Shown: positions 34,692 to 45,821 of the stretch, in pieces
Numbering within the stretch: the first letter of the stretch is position 1
How the letters are laid out: every line of letters begins with the position of its first letter
Assembly (NCBI GenBank): GCA_025093985.1
Contig: JACAAK010000002.1
Span: 3,472,001 to 3,536,000 of the forward strand
DNA length: 64,000 nt
Direction of reading: 5' to 3'
Source of the DNA: Calvatia gigantea
Taxonomy: Eukaryota; Basidiomycota; Agaricomycetes; Agaricales; Lycoperdaceae
Program-made: the position numbers and the translations under genes
The notes under the pieces: generated by a model
Seen by the model: only the letters and a program-made list of their open reading frames with translations
What the model was told of the DNA's origin: nothing
Database searches by the model: none

Positions 34692-35311
34692 TTGGCATTT
34701 ATTGTATCATCAGAGAAGGTCTTTCAGAACTCCTCAGCAGATTCCTTCCAGTCAACAGTGTCTTCTCCATCTAAAATTTGTAGTGCTTTTATAGTGGTGA
34801 AGGCTTCTGCAGTTTCTCCTCTGAGTCTAGCTAGAACAGCTATAGCTTTATCATTTGCAGCAGTGATCTTGTTGAATTTCATGAAGAGCATTATGGCTCT
34901 TTACCAATCTTCAAATTTGGTTCTAGTACCATTGAAGAACCCTGGGTCTGGTATAAGGCTTTTTCCATTGGGTCCTAAGACAAGTGTAGTATTTGTATCA
35001 GCAAGCATGTTAGGTTCTGGGTTCTCTAGTTCTTCTTCAATTAAATCAAGCTCATTAAGTAGTTTAGACAGTCTGTTTTTGTTGGCTAGGGATTCTTCTG
35101 TAGGGTTCACAACCTGGGAGTTGTCTGGGAGTTTATTATCTGGGTTTACAACTGGTTCTTCATTTGTTTCATCTAAGCTAGAACTCTTGACCTGTTCTTC
35201 ATCTATTATCTCATCATCTGTTTCTTTGACTTGTTCAACCTGTTCATCATCTATTGAATTTTCTTCAAGCTGTGGTTCTCTGTACTGTAGTTTATTGTGG
35301 TTCAACCTCAT
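34692..35311 (-). pseudogene. gag: gag N-terminal half of fragment F
   Basis: Shares YREPQLEE, SLIPDPGFFNGTRTKFEDW and LFMKFNKI with the family gag. A stop follows E-D-W (about 34901). It is truncated at 34692 within the S-D-D segment. Confidence 0.8.
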
Positions 35312-35357
35312 ATACTAGCTCCTAGCCTACAAGGTGAGGTGGGGATGCTTAACCAAA

Positions 35358-35673
35358 TGTTATGACCTTTATGAGTTGGTAACTCAGGTTGTAGCTTAGA
35401 TGGCAAGACTTGAGAGTATATAAGGGGAAAAGTACAAGATAGTTAAGTGTACAGAATACAGGTGGTAGTAGGTATGCTTATATACTAAGGGATCATCTGG
35501 TTGAACAGATGGAGGTGCAGATGAACATCCAGGTAATACAGCACACTAATATATGAGTCATAGAATAGAGATCACTGGGCAGGATTAGGTGTGAAACAGT
35601 TATGCAAGGAAGCAAGGTAGAACAAAGTAATGACACATGGAGGTGAAGACATGGATATGATGAAACCACAACA
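35358..35673 (-). repeat. 5' LTR of fragment F (316 bp)
   Basis: Diverged but colinear with the family LTRs (GTTAAGTGTAC block, TGGTTGAAC motif). Confidence 0.78.
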
Positions 35674-35741
35674 GAAGCTGGGTCAAAATATGCTAATAAT
35701 GGAGCAGCTTTGAGAATTAAAGGCTGAATGATCCTGATAGT
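35674..35741. other. 68-bp flank left of element H, ending in TSD ATAGT
   Basis: Unassigned sequence between fragment F and H. Its last five bases (35737-35741, ATAGT) are the left target-site duplication of H. In the pre-insertion state these bases were joined to GTTGCCACAGG at 51803. Confidence 0.7.
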
Positions 35742-35851
35742 TGTTACGACCTTAGTCTGATAAGACCTCAGGTTGCTACTTAGGCTAAGTCTTGAGGGCG
35801 AGTAAGGGGAAAGAACCAGGTAGTTAAGCATACTGAATACAGGAGTATGTA
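35742..35851 (-). repeat. 3' LTR of element H, outer part
   Basis: TGTTACGACC to GAGTATGTA, where Tc1 copy 1 inserted at TA. The complementary part is at 40065-40263, in inverted orientation. Confidence 0.92.
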
Positions 35852-36061
35852 CAGTAAGGGACAAAACCGTTCCAATGTTTTGAACTTTTCAGAAGATCAG
35901 CTCATAACTCAAGGACTACTGTGGCTGTGCACTTCCTAATTTAATTGTAGATAGTCCAGTATCTTATCTAATCATATGCAAAGTATGATTATGTAATCCT
36001 TTGTTTTGGGGGAGTTATTAATTAATTAATATTTTAAGTACATTGGAACAGTTTTGTCCCT
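35852..36061 (+). repeat. Left 210-bp TIR of Tc1 copy 1
   Basis: The outer end AGGGACAAAACCGTTCCAATG (with one mismatch) reappears inverted at the inner end (36041-36061, CATTGGAACAGTTTTGTCCCT). Each TIR is therefore itself bounded by an inverted pair. The right TIR (37247-37456) has the same design. Confidence 0.9.
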
Positions 36062-36144
36062 CTCAAATTCTGAGCACATGACTTCGTTTATTGCAATCAA
36101 ATAAATACAAATAAAATCATGTGACCATGTAGGGTGATGTATAA

Positions 36145-37218
36145 ATGGATGTGCTTATTCTCAGGTGCAAATTAACTCCCCCACTATACCTTTACAACTA
36201 TATGCGCTCTCTTTCCTCTACTCAGACCAATAGAGTCCTCTCTTACCTGGACCAAGGGAAATCTGCTCATCATATTGCTTCTATTACTGGTCTGGGAGTC
36301 AGTACTATTTCTAGGATTCGCTCCAAACATAGATCAACACTTTCCAAATCTGTTGGTGGCCGCCCATCTAAACTTTCTCCCTCTGATATCCACTATTCTG
36401 TTCGCCTCATCACCTCTTGCAAGGCTGACAATGCCTCCCAAGTCACCAAATCACTTCAAAATGTTATTGCCCAGCCTGTATCCACCAAAACAGTGCACAG
36501 GGCACTCAGAGGAGCTGGAATGAAGGCTGTAGTCAAGTGGAAACGACCTAAACTTACTGCTGTCCATAGGAGGAAAAGGTTGGAGTGGGCAGAAGCACAT
36601 GTTAACTGGACCCTGGAGGACTGGAAGAGGGTTATTTGGACAGATGAGTCCAAAATCAATCGGTTTGGATCAGATGGAAGGGTTTGGGTATGGAAAAAGG
36701 CAGGAGAGGGGCTGAATGATAGATTGGTTGAGGGAACAGTCAAGTTTGGTGGAGGAAATGTGATGATCTGGGGTTGTATGCTGTGGGATGGAGTGGGGTT
36801 TGCCACTAAAATTGAAGGGAAGATGGATGCTGACCTTTATGTTCAAATTTTGGGGGATGAACTAAAGAGGAGCATCAGGTGGTATGGGAAGAATGAGGAG
36901 GATATGGTCTTCCAACAGGACAATGACCCCAAACACAAGAGCAAAAAGGCTACAAACTGGCTAGATGAGTCTGAATTGGAGGTTATGGTATGGCCCCCAC
37001 AGTCTCCAGACCTTAATCCCATTGAACATCTCTGGACTCACCTCAAGAATAAGCTGGGAGAGTATGATACTCCTCCTGATAGCATGAATACCCTATGGGA
37101 GAGGATACAAAAGGAGTGGGATGACATAGAACCAGAAGTGTGTCAGAATCTGATAGAGAGTATGCCTAGGAGGGTCCAGGCAGTTTTACAGGCCAAGGGA
37201 GCTTATACCAGGTACTAG
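36145..37218 (+). CDS. Tc1-family transposase, intact (copy 1)
   Basis: 357 residues. N-terminal paired-like helix-turn-helix DNA-binding region (LDQGKSAHHIASITGLGVST), a GRP motif (GGRPSKLS), then the DDE catalytic domain: first Asp in VIWTDESKINRFG, second in FQQDNDPKHKSKK, Glu in SPDLNPIEHLW, with 34 residues between the second Asp and the Glu (DD34E, Tc1 type). The conserved WGC follows the first Asp region. The Met at 36202 (M-R-S-L-S-S-T-Q) may be the true start. It acts on the 210-bp TIRs. Intact frame and identity to copy 2 suggest recent activity. Confidence 0.95.
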   Translation: MDVLILRCKLTPPLYLYNYMRSLSSTQTNRVLSYLDQGKSAHHIASITGLGVSTISRIRSKHRSTLSKSVGGRPSKLSPSDIHYSVRLITSCKADNASQVTKSLQNVIAQPVSTKTVHRALRGAGMKAVVKWKRPKLTAVHRRKRLEWAEAHVNWTLEDWKRVIWTDESKINRFGSDGRVWVWKKAGEGLNDRLVEGTVKFGGGNVMIWGCMLWDGVGFATKIEGKMDADLYVQILGDELKRSIRWYGKNEEDMVFQQDNDPKHKSKKATNWLDESELEVMVWPPQSPDLNPIEHLWTHLKNKLGEYDTPPDSMNTLWERIQKEWDDIEPEVCQNLIESMPRRVQAVLQAKGAYTRY

Positions 37219-37456
37219 AATACCCATTTTGTATATAAATTTCAAGAGGGACAAAACTGTTCCAATGCACTTAAAATATTAATTAATTAATAACTCCCCT
37301 AAAACAAAGGATTACATAATCATACTTTGCATATGATTAGATAAGATACTGGACTATCTACAATTAAATTAGGAAGTGCACAGCCACAGTAGTCCTTGAG
37401 ATATGAGCTGATCTTCTGAGAAGTTCAAAACATTGGAACGGTTTTGTCCCTTACTG

Positions 37457-39290
37457 TATGACAAAGAATTACTGGCCATTGTCCACACCTTGAAGGAATG
37501 GAGACACTACCTTTTAGATGCTGAAGAATGATTCGAAATCTGGACCGACCACGAAAACCTCAAGTACTACCAGGAGCCACAAAAACTAAATGGACGACAA
37601 GCACAGTGGTATCTGCAGCTACAAGACTATGATTTCACACTACGACATGTGCCAGGAAAGACAAACACAAAAGCCGACTTGTTATCTCAAATCCATCAAA
37701 TGCCAGAAGAACAAGAAAGCAAGCTGGTCACTATGATCCAAGAAAGCTGGTTACAAATGGAAGGTGCAGACAACACAGTACTTTTATGAGCGGAATTGTT
37801 CATTGAACTGAACTTCCTCGGACAGATTCGAAGTCAAACCCGACAAGAAACAACAGTCTTAGCTGAGCTAAAGAAACAAGGATCGCAGCTTGCCGAAGAA
37901 AATGGAATTGTCTACAAGCAAAACAGCGCGTATGTCCTACCTGACCAGAAGTTACGAGAAAAGATCCTAGTGCAGTACTATGACATACCGGACGCAGGGC
38001 ACCTAGGACAGCATAGGATAACAAAACTAATCAGCCAGGACTATTGGTAGCCATCAATATGAAAGAATGTAAAAAGATATATCCAAGGATGCCAAGCCTG
38101 TCAAAGGAACAAGACAAGAACGATGCTGCTCAAATCGCCACTACATCCCCTCCCAATACCAAATGGACCTTGGGAGGAAATCAGCATTGATATGATCGGG
38201 CCACTGCCAGAATCAAAAGGAAAAGATGCAGTATTAGTCATTGTGGACCGTTTCACGAAAATGATATGACTCTCAGCGACAACTATGGATGTGTCATCCA
38301 AAGACGTCACAAGGATATACCGAGATGAAATATGGAAGCTACATGGATTGCCGAGGAAAGTGCTTAGTGACCGAGGACCTCAATTCACATCTGAATTCAC
38401 CAAGGAGCTGTTCAAGGGACTCGGCATCAAATGAAACCTATCAACGGCATATCATCCCCAAATGGATGGGCAAACCGAACGTATCAATAGAGAAGTGGAG
38501 ACCTATATCCGCATGTACTGCAACTATGACCAAGACGACTGGGTGGAGTGGCTCCCCATCACAGAGTTCCAGTACAATGACAAGCAGCATGGAGGAACAC
38601 AAGAAACACCATTCTTCCTAAACTACAGAAGGAATCCATGGAAAGGCAAAAACGAGCTAATAACGAACAATCCTGCCATCACAGTGTTCCTAGAACAATT
38701 ACAGTGTGCCCGAGACAATGCCTCATCAGCACTATGGACATACCAAGAAAAGATGAAACAACAACATGACCACAGCAGAACCCATGCTAACACATATCAA
38801 ACAGGGGATAAAGTATGGCTAGAGAACACCAATATCCATACCAATCAATCATCAAAGAAGCTAGGCCAAAAGCAGTATGGGCCTTTCCTTATTAAGGAAA
38901 AGATAGGAGAAGCAGCGTATCGGCTGATACTACCGGATGGATGGGCCATCCATGATGTATTCAACAAACAGCTCCTATCGCCAGTGCACGAGGCAGAGTT
39001 CCCGAGTCAACAGCTGCCCTCACCACCTGATTCAGTGATCATCAACAATGAAGAGGAATATGAAGTAGAAGAGATCTGCGGATGATGAAAATGAGGAAGG
39101 GAATATCAATTCCTGGTCCACTGGAAAGGATATAGTAACGAGAAAGATACATGGACAGCGGAGTCCAGCCTAGAAAACGCAAAAGACACCATAAGGGATT
39201 ACCAAAAGAGGCATCCAGAGGATACCCATAAAAGAGGGGGTAGGAAACACAAAAAAGCATCACACAAGCAACCCAGACAAAGCAATTAAA
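37457..39290 (+). pseudogene. pol: pol of element H, second part (inverted): RNase H end, integrase, chromodomain
   Basis: Begins YDKELLAIVHTLKEW immediately after the TA, the exact continuation of NYEI at 41871 on the minus strand. Then RHVPGKTNTKADLLS, integrase ISIDMIGPLP, VLSDRGPQF, GQTERINRE, and chromodomain FLVHWKGYSNEKDTW. Many stops (for example TGA at 37529, 37787, 38267 and 38432). Confidence 0.9.
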
Positions 39291-39295
39291 CAAAC

Positions 39296-40039
39296 ATGTC
39301 TGCTTCCCAACCCAACCGCATTGCCATCGACTCCCTCGTCCACCCCACTCCCACCAGAATCTCCTCCCTTCCATTCCCCAAACCAGGCAGCAGCCGAGCA
39401 CCTGCTCCCCAAGGAACCCGCTATAACCTTGCAAAGACACCATCCCCAGCACAAGGCCTCCTTGAAGCCCTACTCAAGGATGTCAACAAAGCAACCAACA
39501 GTGAAATTGAGAACATCTCCACTCAAAACCAACGACTAGTTGTAAACCGACACATCACCCTTGCTACAGCATGCATCACCTTTGCCGACATGTACACAGG
39601 GTTCACCAACGCATCGTCTTCCACCAACCAACACATTCCCGCCATCTTCCGAGCCCTAGATCAGTCCACCTTTACCCCCATGGATGAAGAAGTCACGGTC
39701 TCCATGAAGGAGGAAGTCAACGCCCTCCGACACTTCATAAAAACCATCACCCCACTGCAACTCACATCGGTTTTTCTCCCTCCCACAAGATTCCACACTG
39801 TACTACCCAGACAAGAGAAAGACCAATGTTACTGGAAATCGATAGTCAAGAACTACTGGGAGAGCTCCACCACCACCGAGTTCCCATTCAATGGCATCCC
39901 AGTCCCTATCCGTCAAGACAGTCGCAGCCACTTGCCAGTTTTCTTCGCAAAATCCAACAGTGGAGAATTCCTCATCACGTCCACCAAGAAGGCACTTGCC
40001 GCTGCCGTGGTAAACGGAGACTTTGACGAAGCTTCCTGA
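39296..40039 (+). pseudogene. ORF3 of element H with in-frame internal deletion (247 codons open)
   Basis: Starts M-S-A-S-Q-P-N-R-I-A and keeps the conserved N-R-H-I arginine. About 80 residues are missing between DQSTFTP and MDEEVTVSMKEEV, with frame preserved. The C-terminal half (VFLPPTRFHTVLPRQEKD, FPFNGIPVPI) is present. It is open from start to stop, so a shortened protein could be made if transcribed. Confidence 0.85.
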
Positions 40040-40064
40040 GGCATGAAGCCTGACCGGAGGGTAT

Positions 40065-40263
40065 TGTTGTGAACATTTGTCTATTTTCATGCCAGCTCCG
40101 CACTTATCTGCATTCCCCCCCGTCGTGTGCCTGTTTCAGTTATTCCTGTCTGCGCGATCTCCAAGTCCTGACTCATAACTACCATGCCATAGTCATCGGA
40201 CGTTTCATGTAGTTATCTCCATCCATTCAACTGGATGCTCCCTTCTGTATTTAAGCGTACATA
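40065..40263 (+). repeat. 3' LTR of element H, inner part (inverted)
   Basis: TGTTGTGAAC to GCGTACATA, interrupted by Tc1 copy 2 at TA. Joined to the reverse complement of 35742-35851 it gives a 307-bp LTR matching the 5' LTR. Confidence 0.92.
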
Positions 40264-41868
40264 CAGTAAGGGACAAAACCGTTCCAATGTTTTGAACTTC
40301 TCAGAAGATCAGCTCATATCTCAAGGACTACTGTGGCTGTGCACTTCCTAATTTAATTGTAGATAGTCCAGTATCTTATCTAATCATATGCAAAGTATGA
40401 TTATGTAATCCTTTGTTTTAGGGGAGTTATTAATTAATTAATATTTTAAGTGCATTGGAACAGTTTTGTCCCTCTTGAAATTTATATACAAAATGGGTAT
40501 TCTAGTACCTGGTATAAGCTCCCTTGGCCTGTAAAACTGCCTGGACCCTCCTAGGCATACTCTCTATCAGATTCTGACACACTTCTGGTTCTATGTCATC
40601 CCACTCCTTTTGTATCCTCTCCCATAGGGTATTCATGCTATCAGGAGGAGTATCATACTCTCCCAGCTTATTCTTGAGGTGAGTCCAGAGATGTTCAATG
40701 GGATTAAGGTCTGGAGACTGTGGGGGCCATACCATAACCTCCAATTCAGACTCATCTAGCCAGTTTGTAGCCTTTTTGCTCTTGTGTTTGGGGTCATTGT
40801 CCTGTTGGAAGACCATATCCTCCTCATTCTTCCCATACCACCTGATGCTCCTCTTTAGTTCATCCCCCAAAATTTGAACATAAAGGTCAGCATCCATCTT
40901 CCCTTCAATTTTAGTGGCAAACCCCACTCCATCCCACAGCATACAACCCCAGATCATCACATTTCCTCCACCAAACTTGACTGTTCCCTCAACCAATCTA
41001 TCATTCAGCCCCTCTCCTGCCTTTTTCCATACCCAAACCCTTCCATCTGATCCAAACCGATTGATTTTGGACTCATCTGTCCAAATAACCCTCTTCCAGT
41101 CCTCCAGGGTCCAGTTAACATGTGCTTCTGCCCACTCCAACCTTTTCCTCCTATGGACAGCAGTAAGTTTAGGTCGTTTCCACTTGACTACAGCCTTCAT
41201 TCCAGCTCCTCTGAGTGCCCTGTGCACTGTTTTGGTGGATACAGGCTGGGCAATAACATTTTGAAGTGATTTGGTGACTTGGGAGGCATTGTCAGCCTTG
41301 CAAGAGGTGATGAGGCGAACAGAATAGTGGATATCAGAGGGAGAAAGTTTAGATGGGCGGCCACCAACAGATTTGGAAAGTGTTGATCTATGTTTGGAGC
41401 GAATCCTAGAAATAGTACTGACTCCCAGACCAGTAATAGAAGCAATATGATGAGCAGATTTCCCTTGGTCCAGGTAAGAGAGGACTCTATTGGTCTGAGT
41501 AGAGGAAAGAGAGCGCATATAGTTGTAAAGGTATAGTGGGGGAGTTAATTTGCACCTGAGAATAAGCACATCCATTTATACATCACCCTACATGGTCACA
41601 TGATTTTATTTGTATTTATTTGATTGCAATAAACGAAGTCATGTGCTCAGAATTTGAGAGGGACAAAACTGTTCCAATGTACTTAAAATATTAATTAATT
41701 AATAACTCCCCCAAAACAAAGGATTACATAATCATACTTTGCATATGATTAGATAAGATACTGGACTATCTACAATTAAATTAGGAAGTGCACAGCCACA
41801 GTAGTCCTTGAGTTATGAGCTGATCTTCTGAAAAGTTCAAAACATTGGAACGGTTTTGTCCCTTACTG
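40264..41868 (-). mobile_element. Tc1/mariner element copy 2 (1605 bp), inverted relative to copy 1
   Basis: Same length and encoded protein as copy 1, flanked by TA (40262-40263 and 41869-41870). Left flank is the inner LTR of H, right flank is pol of H ending NYEI. Confidence 0.95.
40502..41575 (-). CDS. Tc1-family transposase, intact (copy 2)
   Basis: 357 residues, identical in translation to copy 1: HTH region, GRP motif, DD34E triad (WTDES, QQDND, NPIEHLW) and same possible internal start. Together the two copies form a 1.6-kb perfect inverted repeat 2.8 kb apart, the substrate for the inversion. Confidence 0.95.
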   Translation of the reverse strand: MDVLILRCKLTPPLYLYNYMRSLSSTQTNRVLSYLDQGKSAHHIASITGLGVSTISRIRSKHRSTLSKSVGGRPSKLSPSDIHYSVRLITSCKADNASQVTKSLQNVIAQPVSTKTVHRALRGAGMKAVVKWKRPKLTAVHRRKRLEWAEAHVNWTLEDWKRVIWTDESKINRFGSDGRVWVWKKAGEGLNDRLVEGTVKFGGGNVMIWGCMLWDGVGFATKIEGKMDADLYVQILGDELKRSIRWYGKNEEDMVFQQDNDPKHKSKKATNWLDESELEVMVWPPQSPDLNPIEHLWTHLKNKLGEYDTPPDSMNTLWERIQKEWDDIEPEVCQNLIESMPRRVQAVLQAKGAYTRY

Positions 41869-43560
41869 TATATTTCATAATTTTGTTCCGCTGGTGACAG
41901 GGTTCGCGATGTGAAGGCGACGGGGTGCCATTTATCTTCTTGTAACTGTGAGAGTACTCCTCCTAGTGCATAGTCTGATGCATCAACTTCTACTCTGAAC
42001 TGGCCATGTCTTTGTGGCAATGTCAGGACGGGTTCTTCAGTAATGTGCTTCTTGAGTTGGTTAAAAGAGTTCTGATGTTCTTGCGTCCATTCCCATGTGG
42101 CTGCTCCTTTGAGTTTGTTTAAGGGTCCTGCAATTGTACTGAAGTTCTTGATGAAACGATGATAGTAGTTTGCGAAACCCAGGAACCTTTCAACCCCTTT
42201 GGTGTTCTTGGGTTTGGGCCATTCCCATACTGATTTTACTTTGTCCTTTTCCATTTCGATTCGTCCATGTCCCACTCAGACTCCTAGCATTGGGATTTCT
42301 TCTGCATCAAAGATGCACTTGGTTCGCTTGAAGCATAGATTGTATTGGGCTGCTCATTCCAAAAATCGCACCATTCATTCTTTTAGCTGTTCCCTAGTGT
42401 CCCCTGGGATGGCAAAGTCGTCCATGTAGTTTACGATGTCTCCGTTTTGTAAAAGGTCGCGGAAGATGCTTGTCATCATTCTGGAGAATGTTCCTGGCAA
42501 GTTGCTTAGGCCAAAATACATGACCATCGGCTCGAAGAGTCCTTCATTGGTGAGGAAGGCAGCTTTCCATTTGTCTCCCTCTTTGATCCTGACATTGTTA
42601 TATCCCCAGATGATATCCAATTTGTTGAAGTATTTTGCTTTCCCAAGCTTATCAATTACTTCTCCGATTCTTGGCAATGGAGTTTTGTCCTTGACGACCA
42701 CGTTGTTTAGACGTCTATAGTTCTGGATTAACCTTTTGGACCTGTCTTTCTTTGGGATGAAGAATGTTGGTGCTGCATATAGGGATTTCGACGGTCGTAT
42801 TCATCCCGATTCTAGGTTTTCCTTGATAAATGACTTGAGTTCGTCCTGTTCTTTAACCGTCATGTTGTATGTTCCCACACTTATTTCCTTTGGGGCGTCT
42901 TCTATTAGGACTATCTCATGGTCCCATTCAGTTCATTCCGGGAGCTTATCGAACGTCGTCTTGTTAAATAAGTGTATGAATGGTTGTACGTAGTCGGGCA
43001 GGTCCTCCAGCTTGGTCGGGTCTGGTTCATCTTCTTCTTCCCATAAGTCTTCCTTGGTGACTGTACTTTGTATTCTTTCGGTGATAGGGATATCCTGGTG
43101 GGGGAATTTGCAGCCTGGTGGACATCGAGTGAACTTCACTTTTCCGTTGTCCCAATCTATTTCCAGGTTGTGTTTGACTAGCCAATTGTGTCCTAGGAAG
43201 ACTTCTGCTCTGTCTTGTAGTTGCACGACTGAGGTTTCGATTTGTTCTTTATGTCCTTGGATATCGATGTTGATTGTGGCGGTCTCTGTTACTCTACCGC
43301 CTTGGTTAGGCGTTCCATCCGCGTTTAATACCAAAACTTGTTGTTCCAATTTCCGGGTAGGGAGTCCTTCTTTATCCACCAGCTTTTTGCTGATGCTGCT
43401 GGTTGTGCATCCTGAGTCTATGATGGTGTCAATTGTTATCTCCTTTTTTGTTGTTTGTATTTTTCCTTTTAGGTTTAGTTCGCGCTTTCTTCTCTGAGGA
43501 ATTGTGTAGAATTTGTTTGATATCCTAGGTACAAGTTTTTTGACTCTCAAGGTAGCGCCT
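41869..43560 (-). pseudogene. pol: pol of element H, first part: protease, RT, RNase H start
   Basis: Protease DSGCTTSSISKKLV (about 43410); RT with KLDIIWGYNNVRIKEG and YMDD (about 42425); RNase H VEVDASDYALGG (about 41980); ends SPAEQNYEI at the Tc1 insertion. In-frame TGA codons occur near 42934, 42808, 42376, 42355 and 42274. At the gag/pol overlap this copy keeps CGA where B has TGA, so the two frames overlap openly here. Confidence 0.9.
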
Positions 43561-44674
43561 ACTCGGAGTCTTCGGAAAAATCCTTCCCTTCCTCGTTGGT
43601 GACCTCTTCCACTCCCCGGACTTGGATCTTCTTTGGTGCAGTGAAGGCTTTGGCTATGTGTCCCTTTTTTCTGCAGTTGTAGCAAATTAGCCCCTTGGGT
43701 TTTTTGCAATCCTTGGCGATGTGGCCAAAAATGCCACAGTTGTAGCACTTGGGTTCTCCTTTGTCGTTGAAGATATGACGCCTGCTTCCAATCTCCATGG
43801 GCTTACCCATTCCCCCATAAGTAGTACCAGTGTTCGTTTTCCTGTCTCCTCGGTATTCAGATGCCTCGTATCCTTGTCCGATGGACAATATGGCTTCTTT
43901 CCATTCTGCATATGTGTCTGGCCTAGCCAAGGGTGGATAGCCTGTGATCGTGTATATGATGTCTTGTCGGGCATTCTTTCTGAGTAGGAACATAGCGTGT
44001 TTGCTGTCAGTCTTGGCCTTGCTTTTTAGCACCTCGAATTTGATCAAGTAGTCGGCGGTGTTTCAGTTTCCTTGTTTGAATTTTTCGATTTGCCATTCAG
44101 CCTTGCTGTTTGAGGCGTCGTCTGAGAAGGTTCTTCTAAATTCTTCGGAGAAGACCTTCCAGTCCACTAAATCTTCAGATTCTAGGATGGCTGGTGCTCT
44201 CATAGCCGCGTATGCTCCTGTGGTTCCTCCTCGCAATCTGGCTAAAACTGCTATGGCTTTGTCGTCTGCTGAGACTATCTTGTTGAATTTCATGAAGAGC
44301 GTCATTGCCCTCCACCAGTCATCGAACTTGGTGCAGGTGCCATTGAAAAATCCCGGGTCTGGCACTAGGCCTTTCCCACTGGGCATTGCTGCGGATACTA
44401 CTGCATTATCAGTCATATCGGAGTCAGTTTCTGATTCTGTTTTGTCTAAACTTGATTCATCTGATTTCTTCTGGTGTACTATCTCTTCCTCTGCTAGGTT
44501 GAGTTTGTTTAGAAGTTCTGATAACACTTCTTCTTCTGCTGGGTTTGCTCTGGGTTCATCGTGTGTTTCTTCAGGTACTTCAGGATTCCCTGTTTCTTCT
44601 TTGTCTGATGTTTCTGATTTGTCATCAGTGACTTCGAGGTTTGGTTCTCTGTATTCGTCCAGGTTCGAGCTCAT
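43559..44674 (-). pseudogene. gag: gag of element H, one TGA
   Basis: M-S-S-N-L-D-E-Y-R-E-P start, then open to 44063, where TGA replaces the R of G-N-R-N-T (also mutated in element A). The frame resumes to the end at 43559 with zinc knuckles CYNCGIFGHIAKDC and CYNCRKKGHIAKAF (last Cys lost). Confidence 0.9.
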
Positions 44675-44753
44675 ATACTAGCTCCTGGGTTGCTTCTGTT
44701 CAGGCCTATTTCAGCCTACTCCTTGCAAGGTGAGGTGGAGATGCTTAACCAAA

Positions 44754-44800
44754 TATTACGACCTTAGTCTGATAAGACCTCAGGTTGCTACTTAGGCTAA
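44754..44800 (-). repeat. 5' LTR of element H, inner part
   Basis: TATTACGACC (G-to-A in the terminal TGTTA) up to GCTAA. The PBS complement ATGCTTAACCA lies at 44741-44751. The rest of the LTR is at 51538-51797 beyond the nested element. Confidence 0.9.
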
Positions 44801-45343
44801 TGTTGAGAGAACGAGTAGACATCCCAATATAAGTTCACACTACCTAAGCGTGTAGGCGTCAGCGGTGGAGGGTAGTCGTATTCATCCGGGAGACGGTCCA
44901 GTAGGAGAGGCGCATGGTAGCAGACAGAGTCCTGCTTATACCAGCGTACTCAGAGAGTCTTGAAGAGAAGGGAAGCGATGCTTAGAGAAGCTAGCGTAGA
45001 GGAGAGAAGACATAGTGTCTTACGCCAAAGGGCGTATCCAAAAGGATTACATACAGGGAAACTACATAGGCATTATATACTATTAGTCCCTGGTCTGTGC
45101 ACTCTAAACCCTTATACGGGTGAGGTCTAACTACCAGTAGCATAATGTGTGCATACTGTGCATGTCCGCATGTACTAGAAGGTTCCATGCGTAGTATCTA
45201 CCTGCTACCTACAGTGCGGTATCCTACATGCGTAGTCCATAATAGTGTCCGTTATTATCGACCCTCTGAAGGTGAAATACTCGAACCCCGTTTCAGCTAT
45301 AAATAGACTGAACCAACGTAGTGGTACGGAGCGAGATTCAACA
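44801..45343 (-). repeat. 3' LTR of the non-coding element (543 bp)
   Basis: TGTTGAGAGA...GATTCAACA in plus orientation. It contains a minus-strand TATATAA at 45073-45079. A 65-codon open frame inside it is present in both LTRs and is incidental. Confidence 0.93.
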
Positions 45344-45354
45344 CTCCTCCTCAC
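45344..45354 (-). promoter_or_regulatory. Polypurine tract of the non-coding element
   Basis: Minus strand GTGAGGAGGAG directly abuts the 3' LTR. It is the expected plus-strand primer and one of the clues to orientation. Confidence 0.75.
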
Positions 45355-45821
45355 TTGAAGGGGGGAAGATTAACGCTTCAATAATCTAGCGGTATTGAAA
45401 CCAAAGCTTAGACATTGGAATCTTCAACAAAAGAGCGGCAGTGCCGAACATCAAATGTCGGAGTCATCAACGATCATGCGGAATTAACCAGCTTTTGAAA
45501 GTTGGAAAAGCATTCTTGTAGCGGAGAGGAATTGATGCTAGCGTTTGCTATGATGGCCATAAAGGACGCAACGACAATTGCAGCTATCAAATATCCTTTG
45601 ACTCAACTTTTAAACTCCCGCGACTAACTCGCTGCGACTTTCGTCTAAGAGTAAGGAGTAGGAAAGCCTAGAAGGGCTCCTCCAGAAATTGTAAACGGCA
45701 ATTCTTTCGAAGCGTTCAACAAGTCTGTTTTTCCGCGTAGGTGCGAAATACAAAAACCATTTTTGCTTATTCAGCATGCGATTATTGTGAGATCAGGAAA
45801 GCGGCAATATTGAGCCAGCGT

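Larger units (their letters stand above)
34692..35673 (-). mobile_element. Chromovirus fragment F (5' LTR and start of gag)
   Basis: Minus-strand 5' end of an older, AT-richer member of the family: LTR 35358-35673 (TGTTATGACC...CACAACA, 316 bp), PBS-like TGGTTAAGCAT just inside it, and gag from 35311 down to 34692, where it abuts the 3' LTR of E. The rest of the element is not in the window. Confidence 0.82.
35852..37456 (+). mobile_element. Tc1/mariner element copy 1 (1605 bp)
   Basis: Starts CAGTAAGGGACAAAACC and ends in its reverse complement, flanked by TA (35850-35851 and 37457-37458). The terminal inverted repeats are 210 bp (35852-36061 and 37247-37456). The transposase is intact. Left flank is the LTR of H, right flank is pol of H; this is not one insertion site and points to recombination with copy 2. 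Confidence 0.95.

Noticed and set aside
36456..36806. 116-codon minus-strand ORF in the Tc1 element (and its twin at 40914-41264)
   Set aside because: Antisense shadow of the transposase; follows its codon structure and has no independent motif.
44991..45188. 65-codon ORF present identically at 51180-51377
   Set aside because: It is simply inside both LTRs of the same element; no sign of a protein gene.
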